Positions 42,016 to 50,734 of a stretch of DNA of 64,000 nucleotides are shown here, piece after piece. The stretch is from contig NZ_DASUCC010000103.1 in assembly GCF_035762905.1 (NCBI RefSeq), positions 22,566 through 86,565 on the forward strand, in the 5' to 3' direction. A program made the position numbers and the translations under genes. The first letter of the stretch is position 1, and the number at the start of each line of letters is the position of its first letter. The notes under the pieces were generated by a model that worked only from the letters and a program-made list of their open reading frames with translations, made no database searches and was not told the DNA's origin. This DNA is from DASYTH01 sp035762905. Its GTDB lineage: Bacteria; Actinomycetota; Actinomycetes; Mycobacteriales; Pseudonocardiaceae.

Positions 42016-43386
42016 TTAGGCGGCTTCTTGACGGGTGGTGGCGCGGCGGGGGTGGGTGACCATGGGGAGGGGGCCCATGGCGACCAGGGCGCGGGGTTCG
42101 GCGCGGACCTTGGTGCCGGGGACCAGGCGCAGGCTCCAGCGGGCGGCGATCTGGGTCAGCGACAACACCGTCTCCATCATGGCGAAGTTGTCGCCGATGC
42201 ATTTGCGGCTGCCGGAGCCGAACGGGATCATGGCGCCGGGTGGGACCTCCGCCGCGCGGTCCGAAAGCCAGCGGTCCGGGTCGAACCGGTCGGCATCCGG
42301 GAACATGCGCGGATCGCGTTGCAGGGCATAGGAACTGTAGACCAGGATGGTGCCGGCGGGGAGCGGATGGCCGGCGAGCGAGGTGTCCTCGCTGACGATC
42401 CGGGTCATCATCCAGCCGGGCGGATACAGGCGCAGCGTCTCGTTGATGACCTGGCGGGTGTAGGTCAGGGTGGACAGGTCGTCGGTGCCGGCCAGGCGGT
42501 CCGCTTCGGCGTGCAGCCTGCGCTCGCACTCGCGGTTGCGGTCGAGTTCGTAGAGGGCCCAGCACAGGGCGGTGGCGGTGGTCTCGGTGGCGGCGGCCAG
42601 GAAGTTCATGACCATGTCGTGCACCTCGACGTCGGTCAGCGCGGTGTCGCTCTCCTCGTCGTGGGCGGACAGCAGGCCGGACATCAGGTCGCCGTGGTCC
42701 ACGCCGGCCCGGCGGTACTCGGCGATGATGCCGTGCACGAGGTCGCGCAGCTGGGTCCGGGCCGCCTCGAACCTGCGGTTGCCGGGAGTGGGCAGCCGGT
42801 ACAGGCCGGCCCACGGTGCCACCACCCGGCGGTACATGCCGTCCATCACGATCGGCAGGCAGGACAGGATCTGCTCGACCGCGTCACCGGCGATGTCCGT
42901 GGACATCAGCACCTTCGCGCCCACCCGGGCGGTGACCGCGTGCAGCGTGTCGTTCAGCTCGACCGTGCCGCCCGGCCGCCAGGTGTCCATCTCGGCCGCC
43001 AGCTCGTCGTGCATCACCTTGCTGTACGAGGCGATCCGGCTCAGCCGGAACGACGGCTGGACCAGCCGGCGCATCCGCCGGTGATCCCGGTACGGGCAGT
43101 TGCCGAGGGTGTTGCCCATCAGCAGCTTGGTCTTCTCGTAGAACGGTCCACCCCAGTCGAAGGTGCGCGGGTCGCGGAGCACCTGGCTGACGAGATCCTT
43201 GTGGCACACCATGTACGCCGGGTGTCGGCCCAGGTCGAGCCGAACCAGGTCGCCGTGCTGGGACAGCGAGGTCAGAAACTCCAGCGGGGCCCGCCGCAGT
43301 GGAACCGCGTGGCCGAGCACCGGCAGCCGACCGGGCGCGGTGGCCACCGTCCAGGACCGGGTGTTGATGTCGGTCAAATCTCTCAT
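42016..43386 (-). CDS. cytochrome P450 (pentalenene-oxygenase-like class)
   Basis: A 456-residue P450, longer than typical bacterial ones and similar in layout to CYP183/CYP170-like enzymes. The I-helix AAATETT is normal, with Thr present. The ExxR is in VINETLRLYPP, and the haem loop FGSGSRKCIG carries the ligand Cys. A P450 (MmcN) also occurs in the mitomycin cluster, as recalled. The gene is closely followed by the PPOX gene and preceded by a methyltransferase gene on the same strand. The reaction is probably hydroxylation of a cluster intermediate. Confidence 0.88.
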   Translation of the reverse strand: MRDLTDINTRSWTVATAPGRLPVLGHAVPLRRAPLEFLTSLSQHGDLVRLDLGRHPAYMVCHKDLVSQVLRDPRTFDWGGPFYEKTKLLMGNTLGNCPYRDHRRMRRLVQPSFRLSRIASYSKVMHDELAAEMDTWRPGGTVELNDTLHAVTARVGAKVLMSTDIAGDAVEQILSCLPIVMDGMYRRVVAPWAGLYRLPTPGNRRFEAARTQLRDLVHGIIAEYRRAGVDHGDLMSGLLSAHDEESDTALTDVEVHDMVMNFLAAATETTATALCWALYELDRNRECERRLHAEADRLAGTDDLSTLTYTRQVINETLRLYPPGWMMTRIVSEDTSLAGHPLPAGTILVYSSYALQRDPRMFPDADRFDPDRWLSDRAAEVPPGAMIPFGSGSRKCIGDNFAMMETVLSLTQIAARWSLRLVPGTKVRAEPRALVAMGPLPMVTHPRRATTRQEAA

Positions 43387-43397
43387 CTCCCCAACTC

Positions 43398-44210
43398 TCA
43401 GAACGGCCTACGGGCGACCACGAGCGCATAGCCCAACTCGGGCAGGGTTCCGAAACGCTCCATCGCATCGACCATGCCGGAGAACTCCCGGTCGGTCAGG
43501 CGGTCGCCAACCGAGTCGCGAGCGTCGCGCATCCGGTCGGCGACGAGCGGAAACGACGGCTTCACCGCGTCGCCGATGTCGGTGAACTCGAGCAACTCCA
43601 AACCCGCCGCGCGCACCGCCGCCGCATAGTCCGCGCACGGCAGGATCGGACCGTTCTCCCAGTTGGCCGAGTTGGTCTCCAGCCAGGCCGCCGACTCCGG
43701 GTCCGCTATGGATTTTCGGAGGCAGAAGTCGGTCACCGCAATCACGCCGCCCGGCCGCAGGACCCGGCGGATCTCGGCATAGGCCTGCGTCCGGTCGGAA
43801 ATGTGGCTGATCGACTCGATGGCCAGGGCGGCGTCGAACGTGGCGTCCGGGAATGGCAGCTCCCGCATGTCGGCGAGGTGGAAGTCCACGGCGGCTGCCA
43901 CCGGCGCGGCCAGTGTTCGGGCCAGGCGGAGTTGGTACTCGCTGATCGTGATCGCACTGATCCGCACCCGGTGCGCCTCGGCCACCCGCAACGTCGCCTT
44001 TCCGTTGCCACAGCCGACATCCAGCAGGTGTTGACCCGGCTCGAGCCGGCACCGTGCGGCCACCAGATCGGTGAGCCGCTCGGCCGCCTCGGCCATCGTC
44101 TCCGGCGGGTTGCGTCCCGCCCAGTATCCGCCGTGCAGCTCGCCGTCCATCGTGTGGATCATCAGATCGGTGACCCACTCGTAGAGCTCGCCGACGGCGT
44201 CCGTGCCCAC
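43398..44210 (-). CDS. SAM-dependent methyltransferase
   Basis: A 270-residue class I methyltransferase of the sarcosine/geranyl-type group. The N-terminus (LYEWVTDLMIHTMDGELHGGYW) precedes the SAM motif I LLDVGCGNGKATLRVAE, then ITISEYQLRLAR, LPFPDATFDAALAIESISH and the LRPGGVIAVTDF strand. It resembles MitM/MitN-type enzymes in general form, and N- or O-methylation of the mitosane is possible. GTG start. It is divergent from the carbamoyltransferase gene over 144 bases. Confidence 0.83.
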   Translation of the reverse strand: MGTDAVGELYEWVTDLMIHTMDGELHGGYWAGRNPPETMAEAAERLTDLVAARCRLEPGQHLLDVGCGNGKATLRVAEAHRVRISAITISEYQLRLARTLAAPVAAAVDFHLADMRELPFPDATFDAALAIESISHISDRTQAYAEIRRVLRPGGVIAVTDFCLRKSIADPESAAWLETNSANWENGPILPCADYAAAVRAAGLELLEFTDIGDAVKPSFPLVADRMRDARDSVGDRLTDREFSGMVDAMERFGTLPELGYALVVARRPF

Positions 44211-44354
44211 TGTCCCGGCTCCTTTCGGGTGCTGGCCAAAACCGTATTCGCCCGCCCTTAAGCCTCAAGCAAGACGACGGGTTGACGAGTCATATAGCCA
44301 CCGGCGTTTACCGTCGAGACAGCGGGAATTCCGGGCGAGCGCAAGGAGACGAGC

Positions 44355-45998
44355 GTGACGGCGGTACTGGGCCTCGGCGGATCCGGGCATGACTGGTCAT
44401 CCTGCGCGACGGACGGACACCGGCTGGTCGCCGTGGACGAGGAACGCCTGGTACGCAGCAAGTACGGCCTCGGCGCGGATCTCCTCGCCGGAGTGAGCCG
44501 CCGGGCCTGCCTGGGCGAGCTGAGATTGTCGCCGGCCGGGGTGGACCATGTGGTGGCCTGCGAGCTGGTGCCGCGCCCGTTCTACCACTCCTACCGCAAG
44601 CGCGTGACGTTGATCAACCATCACCTGGCGCACGCCTACAGCGCGTTCGGCGCCTCCGGCCTCGACCGCGCCGCCGTACTGGTCGCCGACAACTCCGGAA
44701 GCCTCGTGTCCGGCCGGAAAGCCGGAACCGGCGACCGCGAGGTGGAGACCATCAGCGGCTTCGTCGCCGACCACACCGGAGTCCACCTGGTGCACCGGGT
44801 GAGCGGCCAGCACATCCTCGACGCCGGCTCGGAGAGCGCGTACTACCAGCCGGGCGAGACCGACAACTCGCTCGGCCAGTTCTACCGGGCGGCCAGCCTG
44901 GCCGCCGGACTCGCCTACACCGGGCCGAAAACCCGGTACCCGGTGAGCGAGGACGGTAAGACCATGGGCCTGGCGCCCTACGGCGACGACCGGTTCGTCG
45001 ACGAGACGGCCGAGCTGATCACCCTGCTGCCGGACGGTGACGTGCGCATCTCGGCCAGCAAGGTCGCGCACGTTTTCGAGCGGATGACCGAGTCCGGGAC
45101 GTTCGCGGATCGCGCCGCGCTCGCCCACGCCGCCCAGGAGATCCTGGAACGGGCCCTGGTGCACTGCGCGACCGCGCTGTACGAACAGACCGGGCTGACC
45201 GACCTGTGCATCGCAGGCGGCGTCGGGCTGAACAGCGTGGCCAACGGCCGCATCCTCGCCGAGACCCCGTTCCAGCGCGTGTTCGTCGTGCCAGCGGCCG
45301 GCGACAACGGCATCAGCCTCGGCTGCGCCTACTACGGCCTGCACCAGCTCGCCGGCACCCCGGTCACCGGCCTGCCGGCGCTGCGCGACGCCTACCTCGG
45401 ACCCGCCTACCCGCCGGCCCGGCTGGACGCGGCGCTGGCCGGATCCGGCTTCGTCACGAGGAATCCGGACGACCTGCCGGGCACCGTCGCCGAGCTGCTC
45501 GCCCGCGGCGAGATCGTCGGCTGGTTCGACGGCCGGTCCGAGTTCGGCCCGCGCGCGCTCGGCCACCGCAGCATCTTCGCCGCGCCATTCCCGGCCTCGG
45601 TGCGCGAGCACCTCAACGACAACGTCAAGCATCGCGAATGGTTCCGGCCCTACGCCCCGGTCATCAAGGAGGAGCGCGCCGGCGAGCTGTTCGCGCTCGG
45701 CCAGCCCTCGCCCTACATGCTGATCGTGGCCGAGGTGACCCGGCCGGACCGAATCCCGGCGGCCACCCACGTGGACGGGACCGCCCGGTTGCAGACCCTC
45801 GCCCGGGAGCAGAACCCCGCGGTGTACGAGCTGCTGACCGGCTTCGAGGCGCTGACCGGCTGCCCGGTGCTGCTCAACACCTCGTTCAACGTGGCCGGCC
45901 AACCCATCGTGGAGACGCCGGAGGACGCGGTGGCCGCGTTCGGCGCGATGCACCTCGACCACCTGGTCCTCGGCCGGCTCCTGGTCAGCCGCACCTGA
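44355..45998 (+). CDS. carbamoyltransferase (NodU/TobZ family), MmcS-like role
   Basis: A 547-residue O-carbamoyltransferase. The N-terminal YrdC-associated Kae1-like part carries INHHLAHAYSAF with the HHLAHA motif at 89-94. Later blocks include DNSGSLVSG, the KTMGLAPYG loop and the GGVGLNSVANGRIL nucleotide site; the C-terminal part has EFGPRALGHRSI and VLLNTSFNVAGQPIVE. It would transfer carbamoyl from carbamoyl phosphate (via carbamoyl-AMP) to a hydroxyl, as at C10 of mitomycin. The GTG follows aaggag. Its stop overlaps the next gene's start (TGATG). Confidence 0.9.
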   Translation: MTAVLGLGGSGHDWSSCATDGHRLVAVDEERLVRSKYGLGADLLAGVSRRACLGELRLSPAGVDHVVACELVPRPFYHSYRKRVTLINHHLAHAYSAFGASGLDRAAVLVADNSGSLVSGRKAGTGDREVETISGFVADHTGVHLVHRVSGQHILDAGSESAYYQPGETDNSLGQFYRAASLAAGLAYTGPKTRYPVSEDGKTMGLAPYGDDRFVDETAELITLLPDGDVRISASKVAHVFERMTESGTFADRAALAHAAQEILERALVHCATALYEQTGLTDLCIAGGVGLNSVANGRILAETPFQRVFVVPAAGDNGISLGCAYYGLHQLAGTPVTGLPALRDAYLGPAYPPARLDAALAGSGFVTRNPDDLPGTVAELLARGEIVGWFDGRSEFGPRALGHRSIFAAPFPASVREHLNDNVKHREWFRPYAPVIKEERAGELFALGQPSPYMLIVAEVTRPDRIPAATHVDGTARLQTLAREQNPAVYELLTGFEALTGCPVLLNTSFNVAGQPIVETPEDAVAAFGAMHLDHLVLGRLLVSRT

Positions 45999-47590
45999 TG
46001 GTTCCGCACGTCCCCGTCCTGATCGTCGGCGGCGGGCCGGTCGGCCTGGCGGCGGCGCTCTTCCTTGCCCGCCAAGGGATCCGGCCGTTGCTGGTGGAAC
46101 GGCGCGGCCGCACCTCGCCGATGCCGAGAGCCACCCACGTCACCCGGCGCAGCATGGAGCTGTTCCGGGAGGCCGGCATCGAGCCGGAGATCGCCCGCGC
46201 CGGCTTCGAGGTGGTCACCGCCGCGGACCCGCGCGTGCTGTCCGATCCACACCGCACGCTGCCCCGGCTGGTCGTGGCGGTCGACTCGATCGCAGCCGGC
46301 GTCCGCAACGCCGAGATCCTGGAGACCGGCGAGGAGGAGCTGGCCGTGCCGGGGCCGTGCCCGCCGTACTGGTGCGGCCAGGACCGGCTGGAACCGATCC
46401 TGCGCGCGGCGGCCACGCGGGCCGGCGCCGACGTCCGGTTCGGCCACGAGCTGGTCGGCCTCGACCCCGGCCGCACCGGTGTCACGGCGCGGATCCGGTG
46501 CGGGGAAACGGGAAGCACCCGGACCGTGCGGGCCCGTTACCTGGTCGCGGCGGACGGCGCAGGCGGCCGGACCGCCGACCGGGTCGGCATCCCGTTCACC
46601 GGCCTCGGCACGATCGCGCACCGGATGACGATCCTGTTCCGCGCCAACCTCGACCACCTGGTGCGCGGTCGCCGGTTCTTCATGAGCATGATCGAGAACC
46701 CGGCGTTCTCCGGCGCCATCATGCAGCTCAACGACCGCGACCGGTGGGCGGCGGCGATCGGCTACGGGCCGACCACCGGCCGGACCCGCGCGGACTTCAC
46801 GCCGCAGCACTGCCTGGCCCTGATCCGGGCGGCGATCGGCGACGACGCCGTCGGCGTCGAGTTGGACGGCGTGTTCCGCTGGGAGGCCCGGCACCGGGTG
46901 GCCAGGACCTACCGCAGCGGGCCGGTCTTCCTGGCCGGGGACGCCGCGCACCTGCACCCGCCGTCGGGCGGGTTCGGCTCCAACGTCGGCTTCCAGGACG
47001 CGCACAACCTGGCGTGGAAGATCGCCGCGGTCTGCCGCGGCTGGGCCGGCGAGGACCTGCTGGACAGCTACGACCCGGAGCGCCGGCCGGTCGGTTCGGC
47101 GACCGCGGAGCAGTCGCTGCTGCTCGACGGGGTCCCGGCCGAGCGGCTGGGCGGCGCCACCCCGTGCGATCCGCGCACCCTGATCATGGGCTACCGGTAC
47201 GACTCGCCGGCAGTGCTCGGCGCCCGCCCGGGCGGCCCGTTCCCACCGGTGTTCGACCTGTCCTGGTCGCCCGGCACCAGGATGCCGCACGTGCGGATCG
47301 GCCCGGTGTCCACTTTGGACCTGGTCGGCCGGCGGTTCACCGTGTTCTCCGGCGATCCGGGTTGGCACCAGGCCGCCGACCGGGTGCGCACCCGGTCGGG
47401 CGTGCCGGTGCGCGGCCACCTGCTGGACGTCGGCGGCGTGGCGCTGGTCCGCCCGGACGGCTTCGTCGCCTGGCGGCACACCGGCGCGGTGCCGGACGAC
47501 GCCGACAAGGCCCGGCTGCTGTCCTGGGTGCTGGGCAGGATCGTCAGACCAGCCCGGACCTACCGGGAGTCCAGTGCGCCTGCGTCTTGA
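45998..47590 (+). CDS. FAD-dependent aromatic hydroxylase (group A monooxygenase)
   Basis: A 530-residue PHBH-type flavin monooxygenase. The FAD motif VGGGPVGLAAALFL is at about 10-23. The DG motif lies in VAADGAGGRTADRVG, and the second FAD motif is FLAGDAAHLHPPSGGFGSNVGFQDAHNLAWK. A C-terminal thioredoxin-like domain follows. It is probably an aromatic or quinone hydroxylase using NAD(P)H, consistent with oxygenation of the AHBA-derived ring. It overlaps the carbamoyltransferase by one base and converges with the ferric-reductase-like gene (47-base overlap). Confidence 0.87.
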   Translation: MVPHVPVLIVGGGPVGLAAALFLARQGIRPLLVERRGRTSPMPRATHVTRRSMELFREAGIEPEIARAGFEVVTAADPRVLSDPHRTLPRLVVAVDSIAAGVRNAEILETGEEELAVPGPCPPYWCGQDRLEPILRAAATRAGADVRFGHELVGLDPGRTGVTARIRCGETGSTRTVRARYLVAADGAGGRTADRVGIPFTGLGTIAHRMTILFRANLDHLVRGRRFFMSMIENPAFSGAIMQLNDRDRWAAAIGYGPTTGRTRADFTPQHCLALIRAAIGDDAVGVELDGVFRWEARHRVARTYRSGPVFLAGDAAHLHPPSGGFGSNVGFQDAHNLAWKIAAVCRGWAGEDLLDSYDPERRPVGSATAEQSLLLDGVPAERLGGATPCDPRTLIMGYRYDSPAVLGARPGGPFPPVFDLSWSPGTRMPHVRIGPVSTLDLVGRRFTVFSGDPGWHQAADRVRTRSGVPVRGHLLDVGGVALVRPDGFVAWRHTGAVPDDADKARLLSWVLGRIVRPARTYRESSAPAS

Positions 47591-48281
47591 CCGCGAACCG
47601 CGGCCAGTTCCGCTCGCTGACCAGGTGCCGCACCACGTGCCGGCAGGTGGCGGACTCGCCGGCGACGTAGGCGACGCCGTGCCGGGCCGGCAGGTCCAAC
47701 TCGCGCACCGCGCGCAGCAGCACCCGGGACGCCACCGCCGGGGCACCGCCCCGGTGCACCCAGGGCAGCGTTCGAGAGCCGGCGGGCCGCGCACCGGCCG
47801 GTCCCGCACCGGGCGCGGCGAACTCCTCGTCCGGGCCGGTTGTCTCCAACACGCCGTAGGCTTCGGCGACGTCCGGCACGGCGGCCAGCATGGTGAGCAG
47901 TGGGACAGCACCGGTCTCCTCGCCGACGAAAACGTGGTAGGGGGCGGCGGGGTCCAGCACGATCTTGTTTCGTGGCACGCCGATCCACAGCCGGTCACCG
48001 ATCTCGGCGGTGCTCGCCCAGACGCTGCCCGGGCCGCCGGGATCGTGGAGCAGCACGCGGATGGTGAGCGCGGCCGCGGCTGGCTGGTGCGTCCACACCG
48101 AGTAGGTGCGCAGCACGGTCTGCCCACCGGAGTCGGGAACCCCGATCGGAAGGTGGGCGCCGGGCTTGCTGGGCAGCGTTTTCAACGCAGGGCCACGGAA
48201 CCGGATCTCGCGCATCCGCGGCGTGACGGCGCGGACCTCGGCGATCCTGACCTCGAGCATTCGGGTGTCGCGAAATGGCAT
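47544..48281 (-). CDS. siderophore-interacting protein (flavin-dependent reductase)
   Basis: A 245-residue protein of the SIP/ViuB group. The N-terminal FAD-binding barrel includes RFRGPALKT, KPGAHLPIGVPDSGGQT, the FAD motif RTYSVW and LLHDPGGPGSVWA. The C-terminal NADPH domain has VFVGEETGAVPLLTML and the YVAGESATCR stretch. Such proteins reduce ferric siderophores, but in this place it may supply electrons to P450s or reduce a quinone. It is divergent from the NAT gene by 54 bases. Confidence 0.83.
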   Translation of the reverse strand: MPFRDTRMLEVRIAEVRAVTPRMREIRFRGPALKTLPSKPGAHLPIGVPDSGGQTVLRTYSVWTHQPAAAALTIRVLLHDPGGPGSVWASTAEIGDRLWIGVPRNKIVLDPAAPYHVFVGEETGAVPLLTMLAAVPDVAEAYGVLETTGPDEEFAAPGAGPAGARPAGSRTLPWVHRGGAPAVASRVLLRAVRELDLPARHGVAYVAGESATCRHVVRHLVSERNWPRFAVKTQAHWTPGRSGLV

Positions 48282-48335
48282 TATTCCAGGATTTTAGCAC
48301 CGTCTTGCTACGTTGGCCGGGATGAGGACGCGCAT

Positions 48336-49163
48336 ATGGACACTGCCAGCTACCTGAGGCGGATCGGATGCCGTGCCGTGCCGGGAACTCCGGTGCGGGC
48401 GCTGCGGGAACTGCACCGGCGGCACCTGATGTCGGTGCCGTTCGAGAACCTGGATGTTCTGCACCGCATACCACTTGGTGACAGCAGCGCTTCGTTGCTG
48501 GACAAGGTGGTTTCCCGCTCGCGTGGTGGGTTGTGCTTCGAGCTGAACCGGACGTTCGACTGGCTGCTCACCGAGTTGGGGTTCCGGGTCACGCTGATCG
48601 GCGCCGAGATCGCCGATGGGGACGGGTACTTCCCGGACATCCACCACCCGGTGCTGCTGGTCGAGGCGGGTCCGCGGACCTGGCTGGCCGATGTCGGATG
48701 GGGTCCGATCTCCTTTCCGGAGCCGCTGCGGCTGGACGACGCGGCGCCGCAACGTCAGTCCGGAGTGGACTTCCGGGTCACCGACGACGGCGGCAATCCC
48801 CTGGTGTCCCACCGGGTCGGCCGGGGCGCCTGGCAGCGGATGTTCCGACTGCTCCCGACCCCGCGCCGGTGGCCGGACTTCGACCACGTGCGTGCCTTCC
48901 ACCAGACCTCACCCGAGTCGCCGTACACCCGAAAGCTGGTGTGCTACAAAGCGATCGGCGTCGGCGAGCACGCGCTGCTCGCCGGCAGGCGGTTGACCGT
49001 GGTGCGCAACGGCGCGACCACCGAGACCGAACTCGACGACGACCGCGACCACGACACCGCACTCACCTGGATCCTGCACGGCTGGGGGCAACCGCAAATG
49101 TTCGCTCTCAACCGGAAGGAACGCCATGTCGCAGCGGCCGCAGCACGCCACACCCGTACCTGA
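48336..49163 (+). CDS. arylamine N-acetyltransferase/amide synthase homologue (RifF-like family)
   Basis: A 275-residue NAT-fold protein. The triad is visible: Cys67 in SRGGLCFELN, His104 in IHHPVLLV, and Asp119 in WLADVGWG. VPFENLDV near the N-terminus is a typical NAT block. In ansamycin clusters this family closes the macrolactam on the AHBA amine; no modular PKS is visible here, so it may instead acylate the aromatic amine, an acetyl-transfer protection step, or join two parts. The 3' end overlaps the next methyltransferase by 38 bases. Confidence 0.82.
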   Translation: MDTASYLRRIGCRAVPGTPVRALRELHRRHLMSVPFENLDVLHRIPLGDSSASLLDKVVSRSRGGLCFELNRTFDWLLTELGFRVTLIGAEIADGDGYFPDIHHPVLLVEAGPRTWLADVGWGPISFPEPLRLDDAAPQRQSGVDFRVTDDGGNPLVSHRVGRGAWQRMFRLLPTPRRWPDFDHVRAFHQTSPESPYTRKLVCYKAIGVGEHALLAGRRLTVVRNGATTETELDDDRDHDTALTWILHGWGQPQMFALNRKERHVAAAAARHTRT

Positions 49164-49962
49164 GGAGGTCGGCCGGCTCTACGACCGGTTCACCGAGATC
49201 GGCGCCACGATGCTCGGCGACAACCTGCACTTCGGATACTGGGACCTCGAGGACGGTGACGTGCCGCTGAACGAAGCGGCCGACCGGCTCACCGACATGG
49301 TCGCCGACCGGCTGCGGGTCGGCCCGGGCAAGCAGGTGCTCGACGTCGGCTGCGGGGTCGGCGGACCGGCCGCGCGGATCGCCACCCGCACCGGCGCGCA
49401 GGTCACCGGGATCGCGATCAGCCGGGAGCAGATCAAGCGGGCCACCGCGCTGGCCGAGGCCTCCGGGCTGGCCGGCCGGCTGCGGTTCCAACACGCCAAC
49501 GCGATGGAGCTGCCGTTCGATGCGGAGTCCTTCGACGGCGCCTACCTGCTGGAGTCGATCATCCACATGCCGGATCGGGAGCAGGTGCTCGCCGGCGTGG
49601 CCAAGGCACTGCGGCCGGGCAGCCGGGTGGTGCTGACCGACTTCTTCGAGCGCACACCGATCCCCGACGCCGAGCGCCCGGCGGTGGACCGCTACTGCCG
49701 CGACTTCATGATGACCCTGGCCGACCTGGACGGATATCCGGCCATGCTGCGCCGGGCCGGCCTGCGCCCGGTGGAGCTGCTCGACTTCACCGAGCACAGC
49801 GTGCGGCAGACGTTCGTCCAGGAGGCCGCCATGATCGACGACTCCCGGCCGGACCTGACCGGCGAGTTCGGCGACGGCATGGTGGACACCTTCAACCCGG
49901 CCGACATGATCGACGTGACCAGCATGGGCGAGCTGCTCGTGGTCGCCGAACGCCCTGAGTGA
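49126..49962 (+). CDS. SAM-dependent methyltransferase (MitM/UbiE-like)
   Basis: A 278-residue methyltransferase. The N-terminal EVGRLYDRFTEIGATMLGDNLHFGYWD type opening is followed by SAM motif I VLDVGCGVGGPAARI, ITGIAIS-like (VTGIAISREQIKRA), LPFDAESFDGAYLLESIIHM and ALRPGSRVVLTDFF. This is the branch of MitM (aziridine N-methyltransferase) and RifORF14-type enzymes. A good ggaagga site stands before the ATG, inside the NAT gene. N- or O-methylation of the product is predicted. Confidence 0.83.
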   Translation: MSQRPQHATPVPEEVGRLYDRFTEIGATMLGDNLHFGYWDLEDGDVPLNEAADRLTDMVADRLRVGPGKQVLDVGCGVGGPAARIATRTGAQVTGIAISREQIKRATALAEASGLAGRLRFQHANAMELPFDAESFDGAYLLESIIHMPDREQVLAGVAKALRPGSRVVLTDFFERTPIPDAERPAVDRYCRDFMMTLADLDGYPAMLRRAGLRPVELLDFTEHSVRQTFVQEAAMIDDSRPDLTGEFGDGMVDTFNPADMIDVTSMGELLVVAERPE

Positions 49963-50019
49963 AGCGAGCCGGATGCTGGTCCGGTCACGGGCAGCACCTC
50001 GCAAGCTCGGAGCTGCTCT

Positions 50020-50051
50020 GCCCCGTCGCCTCGCAAGCTCGGCGGCGGGGC
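50020..50051. terminator. hairpin terminator between convergent genes
   Basis: gccccgtcgc (50020-50029) pairs with gcggcggggc (50042-50051), one G-T wobble, 12-base loop. It lies inside a wider inverted repeat (gatgctggtccg at 49972 and its complement at about 50097) in the gap between the methyltransferase and the AHBA phosphatase genes. The unit cctcgcaagctcgg is repeated at 49998 and 50029. A bidirectional terminator is likely. Confidence 0.6.
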
Positions 50052-50080
50052 GGTGCTCGATGGTTCGCTCGCAGGCTCGC

Positions 50081-50734
50081 TCACGCCGCGCGGGAGCGGA
50101 CCAGCATCGGCACCGCCATGGGATGGCGCAGCACCATGTCCGGGTTGGCGGCGACCAGGTCGGCCTCCTCGCCCTCGCCCCAGACGGCGGCCGCGGCGCG
50201 CACCCCGGCGGACTGGGCGCTGCGCATGTCGGTCACCGCGTCGCCGACCATCACCGCCGCGCTGGCCGGCACGGCGAGCACGGCCAGCGCCCGCTCGACG
50301 ATGTCCGGCGCCGGCTTGGGCCTGCGCACCTCGTCGCTGCCGATCACCGCGTCGAACCGGCGGAGCAGGCCGAGCTGGCCGAGCAGCGACCGGGCCCGCG
50401 GGCCGCTCTTGCCGGTGGCGACCGCGGTCGGAACGCCGAGCGTGCGCAGCAACCCGAGCATGGCCGGGACGCCGTCGTAGATCCGCACCTGATGGGCCAG
50501 GCGCTGGCTCTCCCGGACGAACGGCTCCTCCATCTCGGCCGGCAGGCCCATGATCCGCATGATGTCCGGGAAGTACCGCCCGAGATGCCGCCGGTAGTCC
50601 TCGAACGGCGGCCGATCGCCGCCGACCACCTCGGCGTAGGCCGTCTCGAATGCCTGGCGCATCACGGCGAAGCTGTCCACAAGCACGCCGTCCAGGTCGA
50701 AGATCACCGCGGTGATCGGGCTCGGCGGGGTCAT
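50081..50734 (-). CDS. mitJ: HAD-family AHBA phosphatase (RifM/MitJ-like)
   Basis: A 217-residue HAD-IA phosphatase with DLDGV (Asp13 and Asp15), ATGKSGPRA as the second motif, and the KPAPD and VGDAVTD motifs. It follows remembered RifM closely: VLVDSFAVMRQAFETAY, RRHLGRYFPDIMRIMGLP and FVRESQRLAHQV. RifM/MitJ removes phosphate in the kanosamine/AHBA pathway. Last gene of the long minus-strand operon; ATGA overlap with the transglutaminase-like gene. It ends at a two-sided hairpin. Confidence 0.85.
   Translation of the reverse strand: MTPPSPITAVIFDLDGVLVDSFAVMRQAFETAYAEVVGGDRPPFEDYRRHLGRYFPDIMRIMGLPAEMEEPFVRESQRLAHQVRIYDGVPAMLGLLRTLGVPTAVATGKSGPRARSLLGQLGLLRRFDAVIGSDEVRRPKPAPDIVERALAVLAVPASAAVMVGDAVTDMRSAQSAGVRAAAAVWGEGEEADLVAANPDMVLRHPMAVPMLVRSRAA

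Noticed and set aside
42035..43431. Long plus-strand frames opposite the P450 gene at 42016
   Set aside because: They are antisense to a P450 with all its motifs, and their Gln/His/Val-rich composition is that of a shadow frame.
47544..48281. A siderophore cluster
   Set aside because: Only one siderophore-interacting reductase is present, without siderophore synthetases or transporters; it more likely serves redox chemistry here.
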